A stretch of DNA of 64,000 nt from Gymnopilus junonius (GCA_015501075.1 JADNYJ010000069.1:1-64000); one strand, 5' to 3'. Counted from the first letter of the stretch, positions 34,835-46,338 are shown. Notes: generated from the sequence alone by a model not told the origin. Made by a program: numbers and translations.

Positions 34835-35104
34835 TGTTGGACTATCCAGGACGTCACTTCACCATTTACATCACGTGGCTACGCGTTCTCCCTTTATATA
34901 GAACGCTTCGCTTTCCTTTCCTTTTCCTCAGTTGTCATTCCCCTTGTTTCCTGACACTGAGGACGTGAGTTTGTCGTTACCTTCTCCCTTGTAGCTAGCT
35001 AACTCCTCACTAGCACGCCTTGTCATGTCTAGGTGAATACACACAGTTGTCATTCCCCTTGTTTCCTGACACTGAGGACCACGCCTTGTCGTGTCTAGTC
35101 AACA
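34835..35104 (+). repeat. Left LTR (Copia)
   Basis: It contains CTTTATATAGAACG (34892-34905), a probable TATA box. A ~33-bp segment starting GTTGTCATTCCCC and ending ACACTGAGGA is present twice (near 34933 and 35046). Confidence 0.9.
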
Positions 35105-35271
35105 GGTTATGGGCCCCGCTTAGCTTTGCGACCCGACTTGGCGATTTTCAGGAAACAAGACAGCTCAATTTATTTCTCTTTCCGATAGGTCCCGATGCCC
35201 GTTTTCGATATTTCAGACGCGCATATATTTCTGACAGCCCGTTTTTTCGGTTTCCGAGCGCGCTTACTATC

Positions 35272-38200
35272 ATGCCTAGATCGCGTTCATCTTCCGTCGG
35301 TAATCCGGCCGAGGTAGTGGACGACAGAACCTCTTGGAATCCACCCCTACTCTCACACCTGGCATCACGCCCGGCGTCGGCGAGGGGTAATCTTCCATAT
35401 CATGATAACCATTCCAATGATGAAGATCCCCAGTCCCAGGTCCCTTTCCATGCCTCGTCGTCTGACGATTTATTCCACCCTGTTCCCAACGGCCCTACTT
35501 CCGGCCATTTTACTTTACCAAACGTTCCTTTGCCTCACGATTCCCATTATAATCACGCATATATTCATCCTTCCAATACTTTTCATCGTAGTAATAACCC
35601 TCAACTTCACCATCCATCAAATGTTCATCATAATACTCCTTTTCCTTCCGTGTCCGCTCCTCAACCCTTTATTCCGTATATTCAGCCACATTTCAGATTC
35701 CATCCCATCAACAACACCCTCCATACCCTCTCCCGCAGACTTCGTTTCCCATGTCTGCGCCCCCTCCTTTCACTTCATATGTTCCTCCTGCATTACCTAA
35801 TTATCATCCACATTTTCCTCCGCAACCACCTATTCAATATGTTTATTGTTTACATCCTCCCGCTCCTTCGGTTCCTCCTCCACCAGCTCCTTTAGTTACT
35901 CCTTCTCATCCTGTTTCGAAAACCTTACCTTTGGTAGCACATATTCCAGTTCTTAATTCCAAAACTGACTTCTATGCCTGGGACGAAGGGGTGACATTGC
36001 TCCTGCAACTTTTGGGACTTCTCGGGCATATACTGGACCCTTTGGAACCGCTGGATCCCTCTCGGCCGGATCGTGTACCTTTGCCAGAGCCTGCACTACT
36101 GTTGGCGCCATCTCCTCAAGAGTTTGCGGATTCGAGGAAATGGTGGGAGGATGACAATATCGCTCAACATGTCCTGATGTCTAGACTTGGGGTAACTCCG
36201 CATGGCCTTGTTCCTTCCTCTAGCATCGCAAATCGCTCAGCTCGTATGGTCTATTCTACCCTTACCCAGTATTTCGGGCTTCGCTCTTTTGCGGATGGCT
36301 CTGAACTCTTTCGATCTCTGAACGATTCAACCTGTGCAGCTGGACGCATTCAGGAATTCATTTCTAAATGGCGCATTGGAGTTTTGCGACTTAACTCTGC
36401 TCGTTTTCCTATCAACGTCAAGCTGCTGATATCGAATTTCGTACGAGGACTCCCAATGACACCGGCCTTCAACACTCTTCACGCCGAAATGACTTCGCGT
36501 ATTCGTGGAGCTAGCGCTGATGATATGGACGCATTTATTGCAGTCACTGAACTGGCTCTGGAGCTTGAGTCAGTCTTCCGTTCAGCTACTCAAGCTCAGA
36601 CCCCTTGCACCACGGTTCCCCACCAACAATTTCCTGCACCACCTCCAGTACAGAACACTATTGCACCTACACCACAGCAAATCCCTGTTCCTGTCGCTGT
36701 GCCTTCGCGACTGACTTTGCCTGTCACGGATCGGCCGACTCGTGCGACACTACACTGTTCCAACTGTGGTCGTTCTGGCCATATTTCAGCGACGTGTTTC
36801 CAGCCTGGCAGTGGTATGGAGGGTCGACGTGGGGATTATAAAGGGAATAAGGCAGGGACTGTCGCTATGTTCGCGGAGATGATGGAAGACGCATTTGTCT
36901 CGTGCATGACTCCTCCCCCTTCTGACGATCAACCTCTCTTTCCAGACACCCTAGACGACAATCCTGTGATACATTCCGCCCATATGTCCGTAGCTTCTTT
37001 CGTAGCACCAAATAACAACTTCAACCTTGACGCCTATCCCTCGCGTGATTCTCTCGAGCCTCCCATGGCCTTTATGAGCACTTCTGTTGCTGATTTCAAG
37101 TCAATGGCTTTTCTTTCTCTGAAAGGTCAATTCAATTCAGCATTGGATACAGGTTGTACAGATCATCTGGTGCACGATTGCAAGCTCTTTCAGGACTACG
37201 ATGTATCTAAGGCGACAACTATTGGCACTGCAAACTCTGGCTCCATGGAGGCTCATGGGGGTGGACATGTTTCTTTCAAGGTCCCATATTGCGACAAGAA
37301 AGGTCAGCCAGGTAATATCATTATCACGATGTGTGATTGCCTATATGCACCTGATGCGCCTATCAATCTCATCTCAGTTGGCTCGCTGAACAAGCATGGG
37401 TTGACAGTGACTTTCAGTCCTGATGCTTCCACCAGTATTTCTTTGCCTATGGATCACCCTCAGGCTCCTGGTTTCGCATTCTGTGTGACTGTCATTCAAA
37501 GGCTATCTCTGCTTAACTGCGATTTCCTCTTGCCTGAAGACAACCTCCTCAGGCCATCTGCTTTTCCTGCCATATTGTTTCCCTTGATTACTCTTTCTCC
37601 TTCTCTCTGGCACCGACGCTTTGGTCATTTGGGCAAGGATGCGACTCGGGCGGCTCTCACCCAGGATTATGTCCGGGGGGCTATTTTCCAAGGGCCTTTT
37701 GCTCATGAACATTGCATTGCTTGTATTATCGGCAAGAGTCCTCAGCATCCATACACTCACAATGGGAATCGGGCCTCTCGGATTGCAGAGCTACTTCATA
37801 TGGATCTCTGTGGGCCATATCCGACTCAAGGCCCTCATGGCGAAAAGCATTTCTATGTTATACTCGATGATTTCTTGAACGTTGGCTTTACTACCTGCCT
37901 CCGCCTAAAAAGCGATGCTTTTTCCAACTATGAGCATATGGAAGCTTTCATCGAACGCTCCACCGGGTGCAAGGTGAAGGTGATTCAGGTCAACGGTGCC
38001 TTGGAACTCACCACTGGGAAGATGGGTACTCACCTTGCGAGTAAGGGCATTGCTATCCAGAAGACTGTGCCATATGCTCATCCCCAGGCTGGGAAGATTG
38101 AGCAGTATGTACACACCTTAGAGGAGGGTGGACAAACCCTTCTTGCTGACTCGGGTCTTCCCATGGTGTTCTGGTGTGATGCAGTACTCACTTCTCAGTA

Positions 38201-40607
38201 CCTTCGCAATCACCTTCTGACTTCAACCCTGGCTCCCAATATCACCCCTTTCGAAGTCCTTACTCACTCAAAGCCTAACATTTCTCATTTTCGAGTATGG
38301 GGGTGCCAATGCTTCGTTGCAATCCCTGGGGAGCTTCGGGAGAAGGTGGGCTTTCGTTGATTTGAGGCGATATTTGTTGGCTATGAGGAGCATCGTGTCG
38401 GCTGGAGGGTGCATGATTTAAAAGGGAAGTACCACTTCTCACGTGACGTTATCTTCAATGAGGACTTGTCTGGTCATCTCGGCATTCCTCGTTCAATCCC
38501 ATTGGATGCGTCCTCTCTACCAGTCACCTCTCTTTCCTCGCCTCGCACTATTCGTGACCGTACTCGCACCTCTGGTGGGCATGTTTATGATAACATTATC
38601 TGATTGAAGGAAAAACATCATTTGGAGCGTGAACGTCATCGGGAATTTGGTGTCAGTGGATGCAGCGGATAGGGGTGAGGGTATGACTGTGAATGGGGGT
38701 GGACAGCGGATGACAGATGGGGGTGTGAATGCACCTGTCAATGGGGGTGCGGATGGTGTTGTGAATGTTGCTCTCGCTGCCGCTGTGGATCTCTCTCCTG
38801 ACGAGATTACGGTACATGGTCTGTTATCCCTTAATGCCTCTGTTTTTCTGGATTCGGTGAACATCGAGACCGACTCTCTGGCATTTTTAGAGCCTGAGAT
38901 TCTGCAGGCTCACTGTTTTGCTGCTCTCACACCTTGCCAGCCCAAGGTTTTTGATCTCTCAAAGCCACCTGTTTCCTACGCTGAGGCTTTGGCTCACCCA
39001 GATGCTACTGCCTGGAAGGTGGCCATGGAGCGTGAGGAGTGGAGCCTCTCGGATATGGGAGCTTTTGAGGTTTGCACTCTCCCAGCCGGCCATTCCACTA
39101 TTGGCCTCAAGTGGGTCTTTGTGTACAAGACTGATGCTGACGGCATATTATTCTCAGCAAGGAGAAAGCCCGGGTTGTTGCACAGGGCTTCAATCAGCGA
39201 CCAGGCCAGTTTGACAAAACTTATGCTCCTGTGGCGAAGATGGCGAGCGTCCGGATTCTTTTAGCCTGGGCAATGGTCAAGAATCTAGAAATTTTTCAGT
39301 TCAATTGTAAGACGGCTTTTCTCCATGCACAGATTCGTCACCCCATCTATGCCCGATTCTATCCTGGCTATTCTGGGGCTGATCCGTCTAAGGTTCTTCG
39401 AATTCTTGTCGCTCTCTACGGTCTTCGCCAGTCTGCCTTCAAATTCTATATGCTTTTTATGGTGTTACTCCTCGATCTTGGAATGGTTAGGTGTGAGGTC
39501 GACCATGGGGTTTTCTTTGGTCAGTGGACTTCTCCCCCTGATCCATCTATCGCAATGCCCACAGATGGCTCGCCCTTAGTCCTTTATGTTCCCCTTCATG
39601 TTGACGATGGTCTCGGCATTACCAACTCTCTTGCTCTATATGGGTGGTTCATCAAGACATTACAACATCATTTGCTCATTGTTGATATGGGCCCTTGTGG
39701 GAAGTTCTTAAATATTCTCATCTTACGCGATTGTCCTAACCATCGGACTTGGCTTTCATCTCATGTCTACATCACGGAGCTCCTGGACAAATGGAATTTA
39801 TCAAACTGCAAGCCTGCCATTGTTCCATTTCCATCTAAACCCTTAGAATTCCTGCCAGCGCCCAATGTGATTCCAGTTGTCAGCAACACCAACCTTTTGG
39901 CCTAAATATCAGCGCTTGGTTGGCTGCCTTCTTTATCTCGCCATTACTACTCACCCTGACATTGCATATTATGCAATGTGGCTGGGACAATTTAATGTGA
40001 AGCCCTCTCGCATGCATTTCCTCCTTGCTAAGCAGGTCCTTCATTATCTATCTGGCACTAGGATGCTCGCACTTTGCCTTGGTGCACCATCATCGTCCCT
40101 TCCATCCTCAATCGCTGGTTACATACAGAATGTAGGTTGCACCGAGCAGACTGGGCATCCGATTCCTCAGATAGGAGGAGCATATCTGGCTATTCATTTT
40201 TCTTTGAAGGTTCTTTGGTCTCTTGGTCTGCTGTTAAACAAAAGTCGATTGCTCTTTCCTCGACTGAGGCTGAATACTATGCCATGACACACGCTTTCAA
40301 GGAGGCACTTTGGCTGCGAGTTTTTCTTTCTTCATTGAAATTCCCTATTCCTCGTCCTTTTCCTATTCTTTCGGATAACCAGGCTGCCTGCTCCCTTTCT
40401 AATTCACTTTCCATTTCTGCCCGTTCCAAACATATTGATATTCGCCATCACTTTATTCGAGCTCATGTTAATGAAGGCACTTTTTCTACCATTTGGATTC
40501 CCACTGTTGATATGCCTGCAGATATTTTTACTAAACCCCTTCCTTCTATCTCCTTTTTGCACCACCGTTCAGCCCTTGGACTTGATACTCCTCGCCTTAC
40601 CTCTTAA
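35272..40607 (+). pseudogene. Copia gag-pol polyprotein, disrupted
   Basis: Gag starts at ATG 35272 (MPRSRSSSVGNPAEV). The frame changes near 35700 into the long frame to 38357. Order: Pro-rich gag; zinc knuckle CSNCGRSGHISATC (C-x2-C-x4-H-x4-C, ~36758); protease with ALDTGCTDH (~37140); integrase HRRFGHLG...HCIACIIGK and DLCGPYPT. Reverse transcriptase follows with ALYGLRQS and HVDDGLG (~39600), then RNase H with SSTEAEYYAMTHAFKEALWL (~40260). Breaks: TGA 38358-38360, TGA 38601-38603, frame changes near 39155, 39890 and 40180. At 37992-37994 the integrase reads VNGALEL where a catalytic Asp is expected. The element cannot move by itself. Confidence 0.88.
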
Positions 40608-40643
40608 CTCTTATTTTCGTTTCCCTCCGTCCTGCTGGGGGTG

Positions 40644-40911
40644 TGTTGGACTATCCAGGACGTCACTTCACCATTTACATCACGTGGCTACGCGTTCTCC
40701 CTTTATATAGAACGCTTCGCTTTCCTTTCCTTTTCCTCAGTTGTCATTCCCCTTGTTTCCTGACACTGAGGACGTGAGTTTGTCGTTACCTTCTCCCTTG
40801 TAGCTAGCTAACTCCTCACTAGCACGCCTTGCGTGTCTAGGTGAATACACACGTTGTCATTCCCCTTGTTTCCTGACACTGAGGACCACGCCTTGTCGTG
40901 TCTAGTCAACA
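40644..40911 (+). repeat. Right LTR (Copia)
   Basis: It is two bases shorter than the left LTR, through losses near 40830 and 40853, with one substitution seen. It contains the same internal duplication. Confidence 0.9.
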
Positions 40912-40933
40912 CTTCCTTTTTACTTTTACAAAT

Positions 40934-41140
40934 ATGCCGCCGTCTGCGTTCCTCGATGCATACGACGTGATAGGCGATTTTCTCGGCAACTTTTTGATCA
41001 TGTCCTTGCGCTTCCGATTTATCTCCTTTTCCGTCCTGATCTTTCTTTCTGCTCTCTCCCTCTCTGTGCTTGTTTTATTACTTGCTGCAGGCCCTTATCG
41101 TGGTTGTAAACTTACCACGTTACATGTCTATGCTAACTAA
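40934..41140 (+). CDS. Small predicted membrane protein
   Basis: An open frame of 68 codons starts at MPPSAFLDAYDVIGDFLGNF and is followed by a strongly hydrophobic stretch (VLIFLSALSLSVLVLLLAAG) that could be one or two membrane helices. The short tail is polar. No family was recognised. The Copia element inserted 17 bp before the ATG, so the native promoter is now 6 kb away and transcription, if any, may come from the LTR. Low confidence that it is a real gene. Confidence 0.3.
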   Translation: MPPSAFLDAYDVIGDFLGNFLIMSLRFRFISFSVLIFLSALSLSVLVLLLAAGPYRGCKLTTLHVYAN

Positions 41141-41371
41141 ACAATAGTCACTCTGTGAAAAAGGCTAGCTTACTAAACTTCATATCGCGCGGAAACTGAA
41201 GGTCTTTTCCTTTCGTTAAGCTATTTATTTCGCTTCAATTTATGCTCTTGAGCTGGTCCATCGACCTGCGGTTTCTGCCATTGCCCTGAACTTCTCTGCC
41301 ACACGAATCTTAGCGCCTTGACGACCATTTATTTGCATTCAAGTTCAGTTGCGTCCGCCCTTGGAGTTCAA

Positions 41372-41570
41372 TCTCAGATGTCCAATTTGGCTTCAACAGT
41401 GGTATGGCGTTTCATCGAATTATGTTCTCGGAAGGCCAACAACGACTCATTAGAATTACATCTGGTCTACTGTAAGTACCTGTTCCCCAAATTACCCATA
41501 GTGCTTCTTTGATGAACCCGCAGCTTTAGATGGCTTTAGAGTCCGGCTGAGATACAATAGGATACAATGT
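41372..41570 (-). repeat. Degenerate partial copy of the 3' end of the next gene
   Basis: The stretch resembles 41836-41960: both have TTTCATC.AATTA..TTCT, a CAACGACT segment, CCCAA.TTACCCATAG/TGGTGCTT and CCCGCAGC.TTA. On the minus strand it ends in KAAGSSKKHYG, compared with KAAGSSKHHG in the intact gene. Confidence 0.55.
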
Positions 41571-41919
41571 TCCTCTGAGCTCCGATCATCTGTTGAAGTT
41601 GGATGACAACAGAAGTAGCAGTTAAGTTCTGATGAAGGCTGTGATCTATGGTAGGCAAAATTCATATCATATACGAGAAGCACGGCTGACTTTGAAGGAT
41701 ATCAGGCGGTTATCATTTCGTGGAAGAAGGGAGGAAGCTCGTTAGGACCATGGAGGAAGGGTGATAGATGGAACGAGAGATCAATCTAAGGCGAACTGAA
41801 TGCCTAATTCCGGCTCTTTGGTTCCTGAGGGCAGAATGCGTTTCATCAAATTACATTCTGTTGGGAAGTCCACAACGACTTGTGAAATTAAGTCTAATCT
41901 ACTAAGCTTGTGCCCCAAG

Positions 41920-42708
41920 TTACCCATGGTGCTTTGACGATCCCGCAGCCTTAGCAGCTTTAGCGGCCTTCTTGGCGTCTTTGTTGGCTTTGCGATTGGC
42001 TTTGTGTGCTGCAGCGTTGCCGGCTAGTTCATGTGCCTTCGCCTCACCACTCGTATGTGCCTCCGCTGCCTTCCTTTTGAATGCCTCCGCATCCGCTTTC
42101 CTCTTCTCCTCTCTCGCCTTATCCCTTGCAGCTTTTGCCACCTTGTGCTTAGAAAATCTTTCCCCGTGCTTCCTCTTCGCTTCTGGGTGGCTCTCCAGGT
42201 ATTCCTTGTGACGCTGGACTGCCTGCTCATATTCCTTTGGAAGGTGTGGTGTGTAAATATGATGTCTGTAGCCTGTCTTCTCAGGATTACCGTACTTGCT
42301 ATCGATCTGGTCGTTTGCCTTATTTCTCAAAACGACCGTGATGTGCATTCTCGGGTCAGCTGATCCCTCGATATGAGCAAGGTTGTGAATTACGGCAGAG
42401 TGAGCACCATGTTTCTCCATCTCGGCTGCAACAGTGTTCTTGTGAAAGTCTTCTACTACTTGCCTATCATGACCCTTGAGACCCATGTCGTCCATATCGT
42501 CATTGACCAGGGGATAAAAAGAGACCTTATCGTAATGGGGGTGATTCTCGCGAAGTTCAAGGACATGGTTACTAATCTTCGTCAGTTGAAGGCGAATGCA
42601 AGGCGCGAAGATTACATACCTCGTTGTACTGTGCCTTACTGGGACAGCAAGGGCAGATACCACGCTAAGAGTGGCAGAAGCGAATGCAAATAGTTTGGAG
42701 AGATGCAT
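41920..42708 (-). CDS. Secreted Lys/Ala-rich protein, unknown function
   Basis: The start is ATG 42706-42708 with signal peptide MHLSKLFAFASATLSVVSAL then AVPV. One intron (~42571-42619) splices to NHVLELRENHPHYDKVSFYP. The His-rich globular part (HDRQVVEDFHKNTVAAEMEK, DPRMHITVVLRNKANDQID, GYRHHIYTPHLPKEYEQAV) is followed by a low-complexity tail of Lys, Ala and Arg (KANRKANKDAKKAAKAAKAA) that should be strongly positively charged. The stop is TAA 41920-41922. A TATA box (GGTATAAAAT) lies at 42811-42820, about 105 bp upstream. No domain was recognised. A surface- or nucleic-acid-binding role would only be a guess from charge. Confidence 0.7.
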   Translation of the reverse strand: MHLSKLFAFASATLSVVSALAVPVRHSTTRYVIFAPCIRLQLTKISNHVLELRENHPHYDKVSFYPLVNDDMDDMGLKGHDRQVVEDFHKNTVAAEMEKHGAHSAVIHNLAHIEGSADPRMHITVVLRNKANDQIDSKYGNPEKTGYRHHIYTPHLPKEYEQAVQRHKEYLESHPEAKRKHGERFSKHKVAKAARDKAREEKRKADAEAFKRKAAEAHTSGEAKAHELAGNAAAHKANRKANKDAKKAAKAAKAAGSSKHHG

Positions 42709-42820
42709 AGTGAGGTGAGAATGATGAGAACAGTGAACTTGTTCAAACGGATTTCCAGTGTCCAGCACTGATGTATTGAGCGCAGCTGGTTCCTTCTTCC
42801 CGTTCTTGACATTTTATACC

Positions 42821-43527
42821 GTCGGTCAATTAAAATTAATAAAACTGTGTGTTTCTAGGCGACCTTGTGGGCAATGGGAGGTGACAGTTTATGACATTAT
42901 CACTTACCCACAGGCACATCGACCATGCCCACCTTTCAGCCAGTCACATATTTTATCCGGAAAGCATTGCATCGATAGTCGCGACCTGCGCAACGAAGCG
43001 ATCTAATTGGTTCCATGGCCTGTTGTGGGCCTCGGTCAATGTGTGGGCTCTGTCATGAGATGAACCTCTCAGCATTTACACGACTTAAGACCTGTGTACG
43101 CTGCTTCTAGCGCAACATTCCACCACAAGGGGGATGAATGTGTGTATCCAGGTGTGAGTTTGCTGCTGTATCAAGTTCTTACGTATGTATATTAGGATCT
43201 AATTCGACTTTCATATAACGTCATTGTTATCTTCATTGTACCTTCTTCTCCCTTTAACTGAATAATTTAGTATTTACACGTAGCGAGCGCGGGCACGATT
43301 CAAAGGCTTCCAAGCTATTCGATATCTAAGTAGTTCAAATGAAGTGATCCAGTAAATCGTGCGGGGCATTTAGGTGCGCTCCAGTTACGTCGGACAGACC
43401 CGATCATTTTCGATGACATGAGCAGGATCAAGGCTGTGCGATGACTTGGCTTCCTTGTTTAAAACTGCTTGCAAGAATTTCTCATCCAACTTCGACAACA
43501 TTGAAGGCCTATCACCTCCAACTCGCT
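42821..43527. other. Intergenic, no gene seen
   Basis: AT-rich sequence between divergent genes; the right end holds the promoter of the kinase-like gene. An in-frame upstream extension of that gene (43441) starts at ATG 43441 but shows no conserved content. Confidence 0.4.
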
Positions 43528-44780
43528 ATGTCCCTCTTTCCTGAAGAACCCCTTGACTCTCCTTTGGGGTACTTCCCAGGGCGATTGAATCAAAAGCTCA
43601 ACAACGGACGCTGGACCATCTTGCGCAAACTGGGATGGGGTCCTCGTTCGTCATGCTGGCTGGCAGTAGATTCTAAGGATTCTGGAAATATAAAAGCAAT
43701 CAAGATATACACCGCGGCAGCAACTAAGGATCCTAGCTCCACAAATGAGCGCGATAGCCTCCAGAAAATGCGGGACTCCGACATAATTTGGTTTGTTTCT
43801 ATACAATGGGACAGCTTTTATGAAGAAAATGAAGCGGGATGCCATTTATGCCTTATTCTCCACTGTCTGGGCCCTAGTATTGTGTCATTAATTAAAACGA
43901 CACGCCCCAGGAAAATTATCTGCCGCTTCACACTGTCAAGAAGGTTGTTGGCGACGTATTGTCAGCTCTATACTCTTTGCACGATAAGGGCATTATTCAC
44001 GGAGGTATGTGGACCACTTTCCTCTCCAGGCGAAATATTGAGTAACGGCTCTCAAAGCTATTTCCCCTGAAAACATCCTATTACCTTCGTTTCAGCAAGG
44101 CCACGCCATTCAGGAGTTTATATCACAGAACCCTTCGGTTCCTGGCGAAGACGTGACGGATAGTGAAGGAAAATCTTATCATATCGTCAGATCACAGCCT
44201 CTCAACACCTTTGACCTCAAGCGTGAAAGCACCGCTATCGACTTTGCTAGAGTTGATCTCACCCTGAGTAACTTTTCACATGGTAAGAAATTGACATATT
44301 GTACGTTAGAATAACAGCTGACTTGGATGGGCATCAGCACAGATTCAGTCAGACAACGTCTCACTCGACCCGTCATCGACTTTCTTACCTCCAGAAGCCT
44401 CAATTGAAGGGGCGAAGATCGATACGAAAGCAGATATTTGGATGCTCGGTTGCACTGTATGTATTTTATCTCTTCTTCGATGTTCCTTCGCCTGGTTATT
44501 ACTGCAGATCTATACTTTGGTTATTGGTCGTCCTCCGTTCGGCGACTCTCCGGGACCATTAACTCGAGAGAAGGTAGAAGAGGTTACCGCCAACATTAAG
44601 AACGCGATCTCAGCGACGAAGGCGATGTCACCGCAAGACGCCAAAAAGACGACTTCGGTAATTAAAGTGTGTATGAAGTTCGATCCTGCCGAACGTCCTT
44701 CAGCACGCCACATGGTAGGATTTAGGTGGGTAAAGGAAGGGAACATGTGCTCTTGTGGGTGGTGTATGTCTAAAGCGTAA
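43528..44780 (+). CDS. SRPK-like protein kinase homologue, predicted pseudokinase
   Basis: The start is ATG 43528 (MSLFPEEPLDSPLGYFPGRL). The N-lobe has RKLGWGPRSSCWLAVDS (Gly-rich loop) and IKAIKIYT (ATP-binding Lys retained). VGDVLSALYSLHDKGIIHG then joins across an intron (44007-44065) to AISPENILL. Where active kinases have HRDLKPEN this one has HGAISPEN, losing the catalytic Asp and Lys. The DFG position reads NFS (VDLTLSNFSH). DIWMLGCTIYTLVIGRPPFG and CMKFDPAERPSARHM follow (C-lobe). One base is missing in the A-run at 43912-43915, before LPLHTVKK. Introns at ~44282-44335 and ~44459-44508 splice in frame. Likely catalytically dead; the partner is unknown. Confidence 0.75.
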
Positions 44781-45351
44781 GGACAGGATTCTCTTTGCAA
44801 TAAATCGTTCCTTGCGACACTCTCATAGTCTACTAGTTGAATTCTATATCACCTATTTTCCCAAGGCGTACACACGAAGTCTTCATCGCCTAAACTTTCA
44901 GCTCGTCTTGCTGTATTATCTTTACGATCGGAGATGGTGGTGGGTATCGTGATTGCCCAATCGACATCGAAGGAAAGGGGAAAGGGGCTTGAGTGGTGAC
45001 GGCAACGTAAGAGTAGGGCGACTTGGACCGAAGAAAAAGGGTGCGAAGACCCGCTTCGATACCGATCTGTGACAGTCATGCTGGCGATTCGTTCGTCTGC
45101 GGCGTAGCTGAAGATTGAGGTATGCCAGCTCGAGAAAATCACGTCTACACCAGTCAAGAACCAAAAGAACGTCAGCAAGAAGAACCAGAGGAAATAGAAC
45201 AAAGGCAGACCTAGAGAATGGAATGAAATTTGCACATAGAGGCTTGCTGAAAAGCAACCAACGACCACAATATGCAGTCTAGGCACAATTTCCCTTGTTT
45301 GGTCAGGAGTAAAAAATAATTGAAAACATTGTATAACATACAAAACAAGAT
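44781..45351. other. Intergenic, no supported gene
   Basis: A 164-codon minus-strand frame (44849-45343) is partly hydrophobic, but its codons show no family and it starts within flanking non-coding DNA. It was not called. Confidence 0.35.
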
Positions 45352-45423
45352 TTACCGATCGATAATTTCAACCTCCAAAATATCTGGGTTTAGACCCATA
45401 AGCATCGCAAGCGCTTCTTTCTG
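45352..45423 (-). pseudogene. Fragment (last ~23 codons) of the small three-exon gene family
   Basis: The minus strand reads QKEALAMLMGLNPDILEVE then IIDR and a stop. It matches the C-terminus of the complete copy at 59.3 kb (QKEALAKLMGLTLDDILEVD). The upstream exons are absent. Confidence 0.65.
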
Positions 45424-45809
45424 TTTGGCTTAGTCCAACAATTAATTGTCTCCAGGTAGGACACCTTTATTGACCATCATCTACTTCTATTTACCTAAGG
45501 GTGATGGTATTTATTGGTTGACTGGACGTAGAATGTCAATGTGCTAGGGGAAGATGAAAAGTTGAGTTTAGTGTTTCATCCTTTGATCGTATTCATCTGC
45601 CCTTCAGAGATTCTATTGGATGTTATCGTTCGGACTCCACAAATTCCTCGCAGTGGCTGCAGGAGCCACTTCTGCATGTTCTTACGATTCCTTGTGACGC
45701 AATAGAGTACATATACATTCGTTCTCTTGGCATAAAAACATTTCCTCTGGTATTACTTGAGAGAATTTTATCATGTCCTCGAGCTCAATTGGGTACGAAA
45801 CTTAATTTA

Positions 45810-46338
45810 TCAATCAATAATCTCAACTATCAAGACGTCGTCTAGAGTGAAACCCATAAGCTTCGCAAGGGCTTCCTTCTGCTTTAATGTCGCGTCTTCA
45901 TCCGGGGTTCCAAGGAGAAGCACGATCTTTTCCTCGTTACTTCTTTAACCTTCATCTAAAGGCTCATGTAGGTCATTTAAAACATCATATAAATATATTA
46001 CCATAATACGTACTCGTGCGCGGCGAGCAACCAGGCAATGCGCTTCATTGTAGATTCTCTTGTAGACTGCAGTTCTGCAGGGTCCATCAAGTTGCCTCTC
46101 TTCTTCCGTCTCTGGAATGGAAATCCCACTGCCTTGGATAATACACATAAAATTGTCATAGTTCTTTCCAACAGGAAATGCTTCGTAGGACTTGCGCGGC
46201 CACATTGAAACCGGCGGGAAAGCTATCAAGTGAATACGTTTAGTTGCCTTGCATGGACGGTCGAGGCCATGCTTGCAACGTACCATTGAAGGGACTTTCG
46301 TATAGTGGAAAATCGCGTTTGGAGAGGTCTTCGGTCAT
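45810..46338 (-). CDS. Small three-exon protein of unknown function, copy 1 (frameshifted)
   Basis: Three exons. Exon 1 is MTEDLSKRDFPLYESPFN (ATG 46336-46338). Exon 2 begins AFPPVSMWPRKSYEAFPVG and continues GSGISIPETEEERQL and CRTAVYKRIYNEAHCLVARR. Exon 3 holds EEKIVLLLGTPDEDATLKQ, then KEALAKLMGFTLDDVLIVE and the stop at 45810-45812. Introns are 46224-46285 and 45955-46010. Exon 3 has lost one G (GAAGTAA where copy 2 has GAAGGTAA), which breaks the frame near 45948. About 137 residues if intact. No known domain; the mixed alpha/beta pattern and Leu-rich LLLGTP strand suggest a compact soluble protein. It lies at the left edge of the segmental duplication. Confidence 0.65.

Larger units (their letters stand above)
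34835..40911 (+). mobile_element. Ty1/Copia LTR retrotransposon, recent but defective
   Basis: The element is 6,077 bp with nearly identical LTRs (270 and 268 bp, TGTTGG...CAACA), a 5-bp target duplication, a primer-binding-site-like sequence after the left LTR (GGTTATGGGCCC, 35105) and a purine-rich GCTGGGGGTG just before the right LTR. Domain order gag-protease-integrase-reverse transcriptase-RNase H is that of Copia. The coding region is broken by stops and frameshifts. The near identity of the LTRs says the insertion is young. Confidence 0.92.

Noticed and set aside
35020..40607. Copia element as an active, intact retrotransposon
   Set aside because: LTRs are near identical, but pol contains two stops and several frame changes.
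42031..42363. Plus-strand frames opposite the secreted Lys/Ala-rich gene
   Set aside because: They are shadows of the minus-strand coding sequence.
44849..45343. 164-codon hydrophobic minus frame
   Set aside because: No family resemblance, sits between two other units, and its hydrophobicity comes from T-rich composition.
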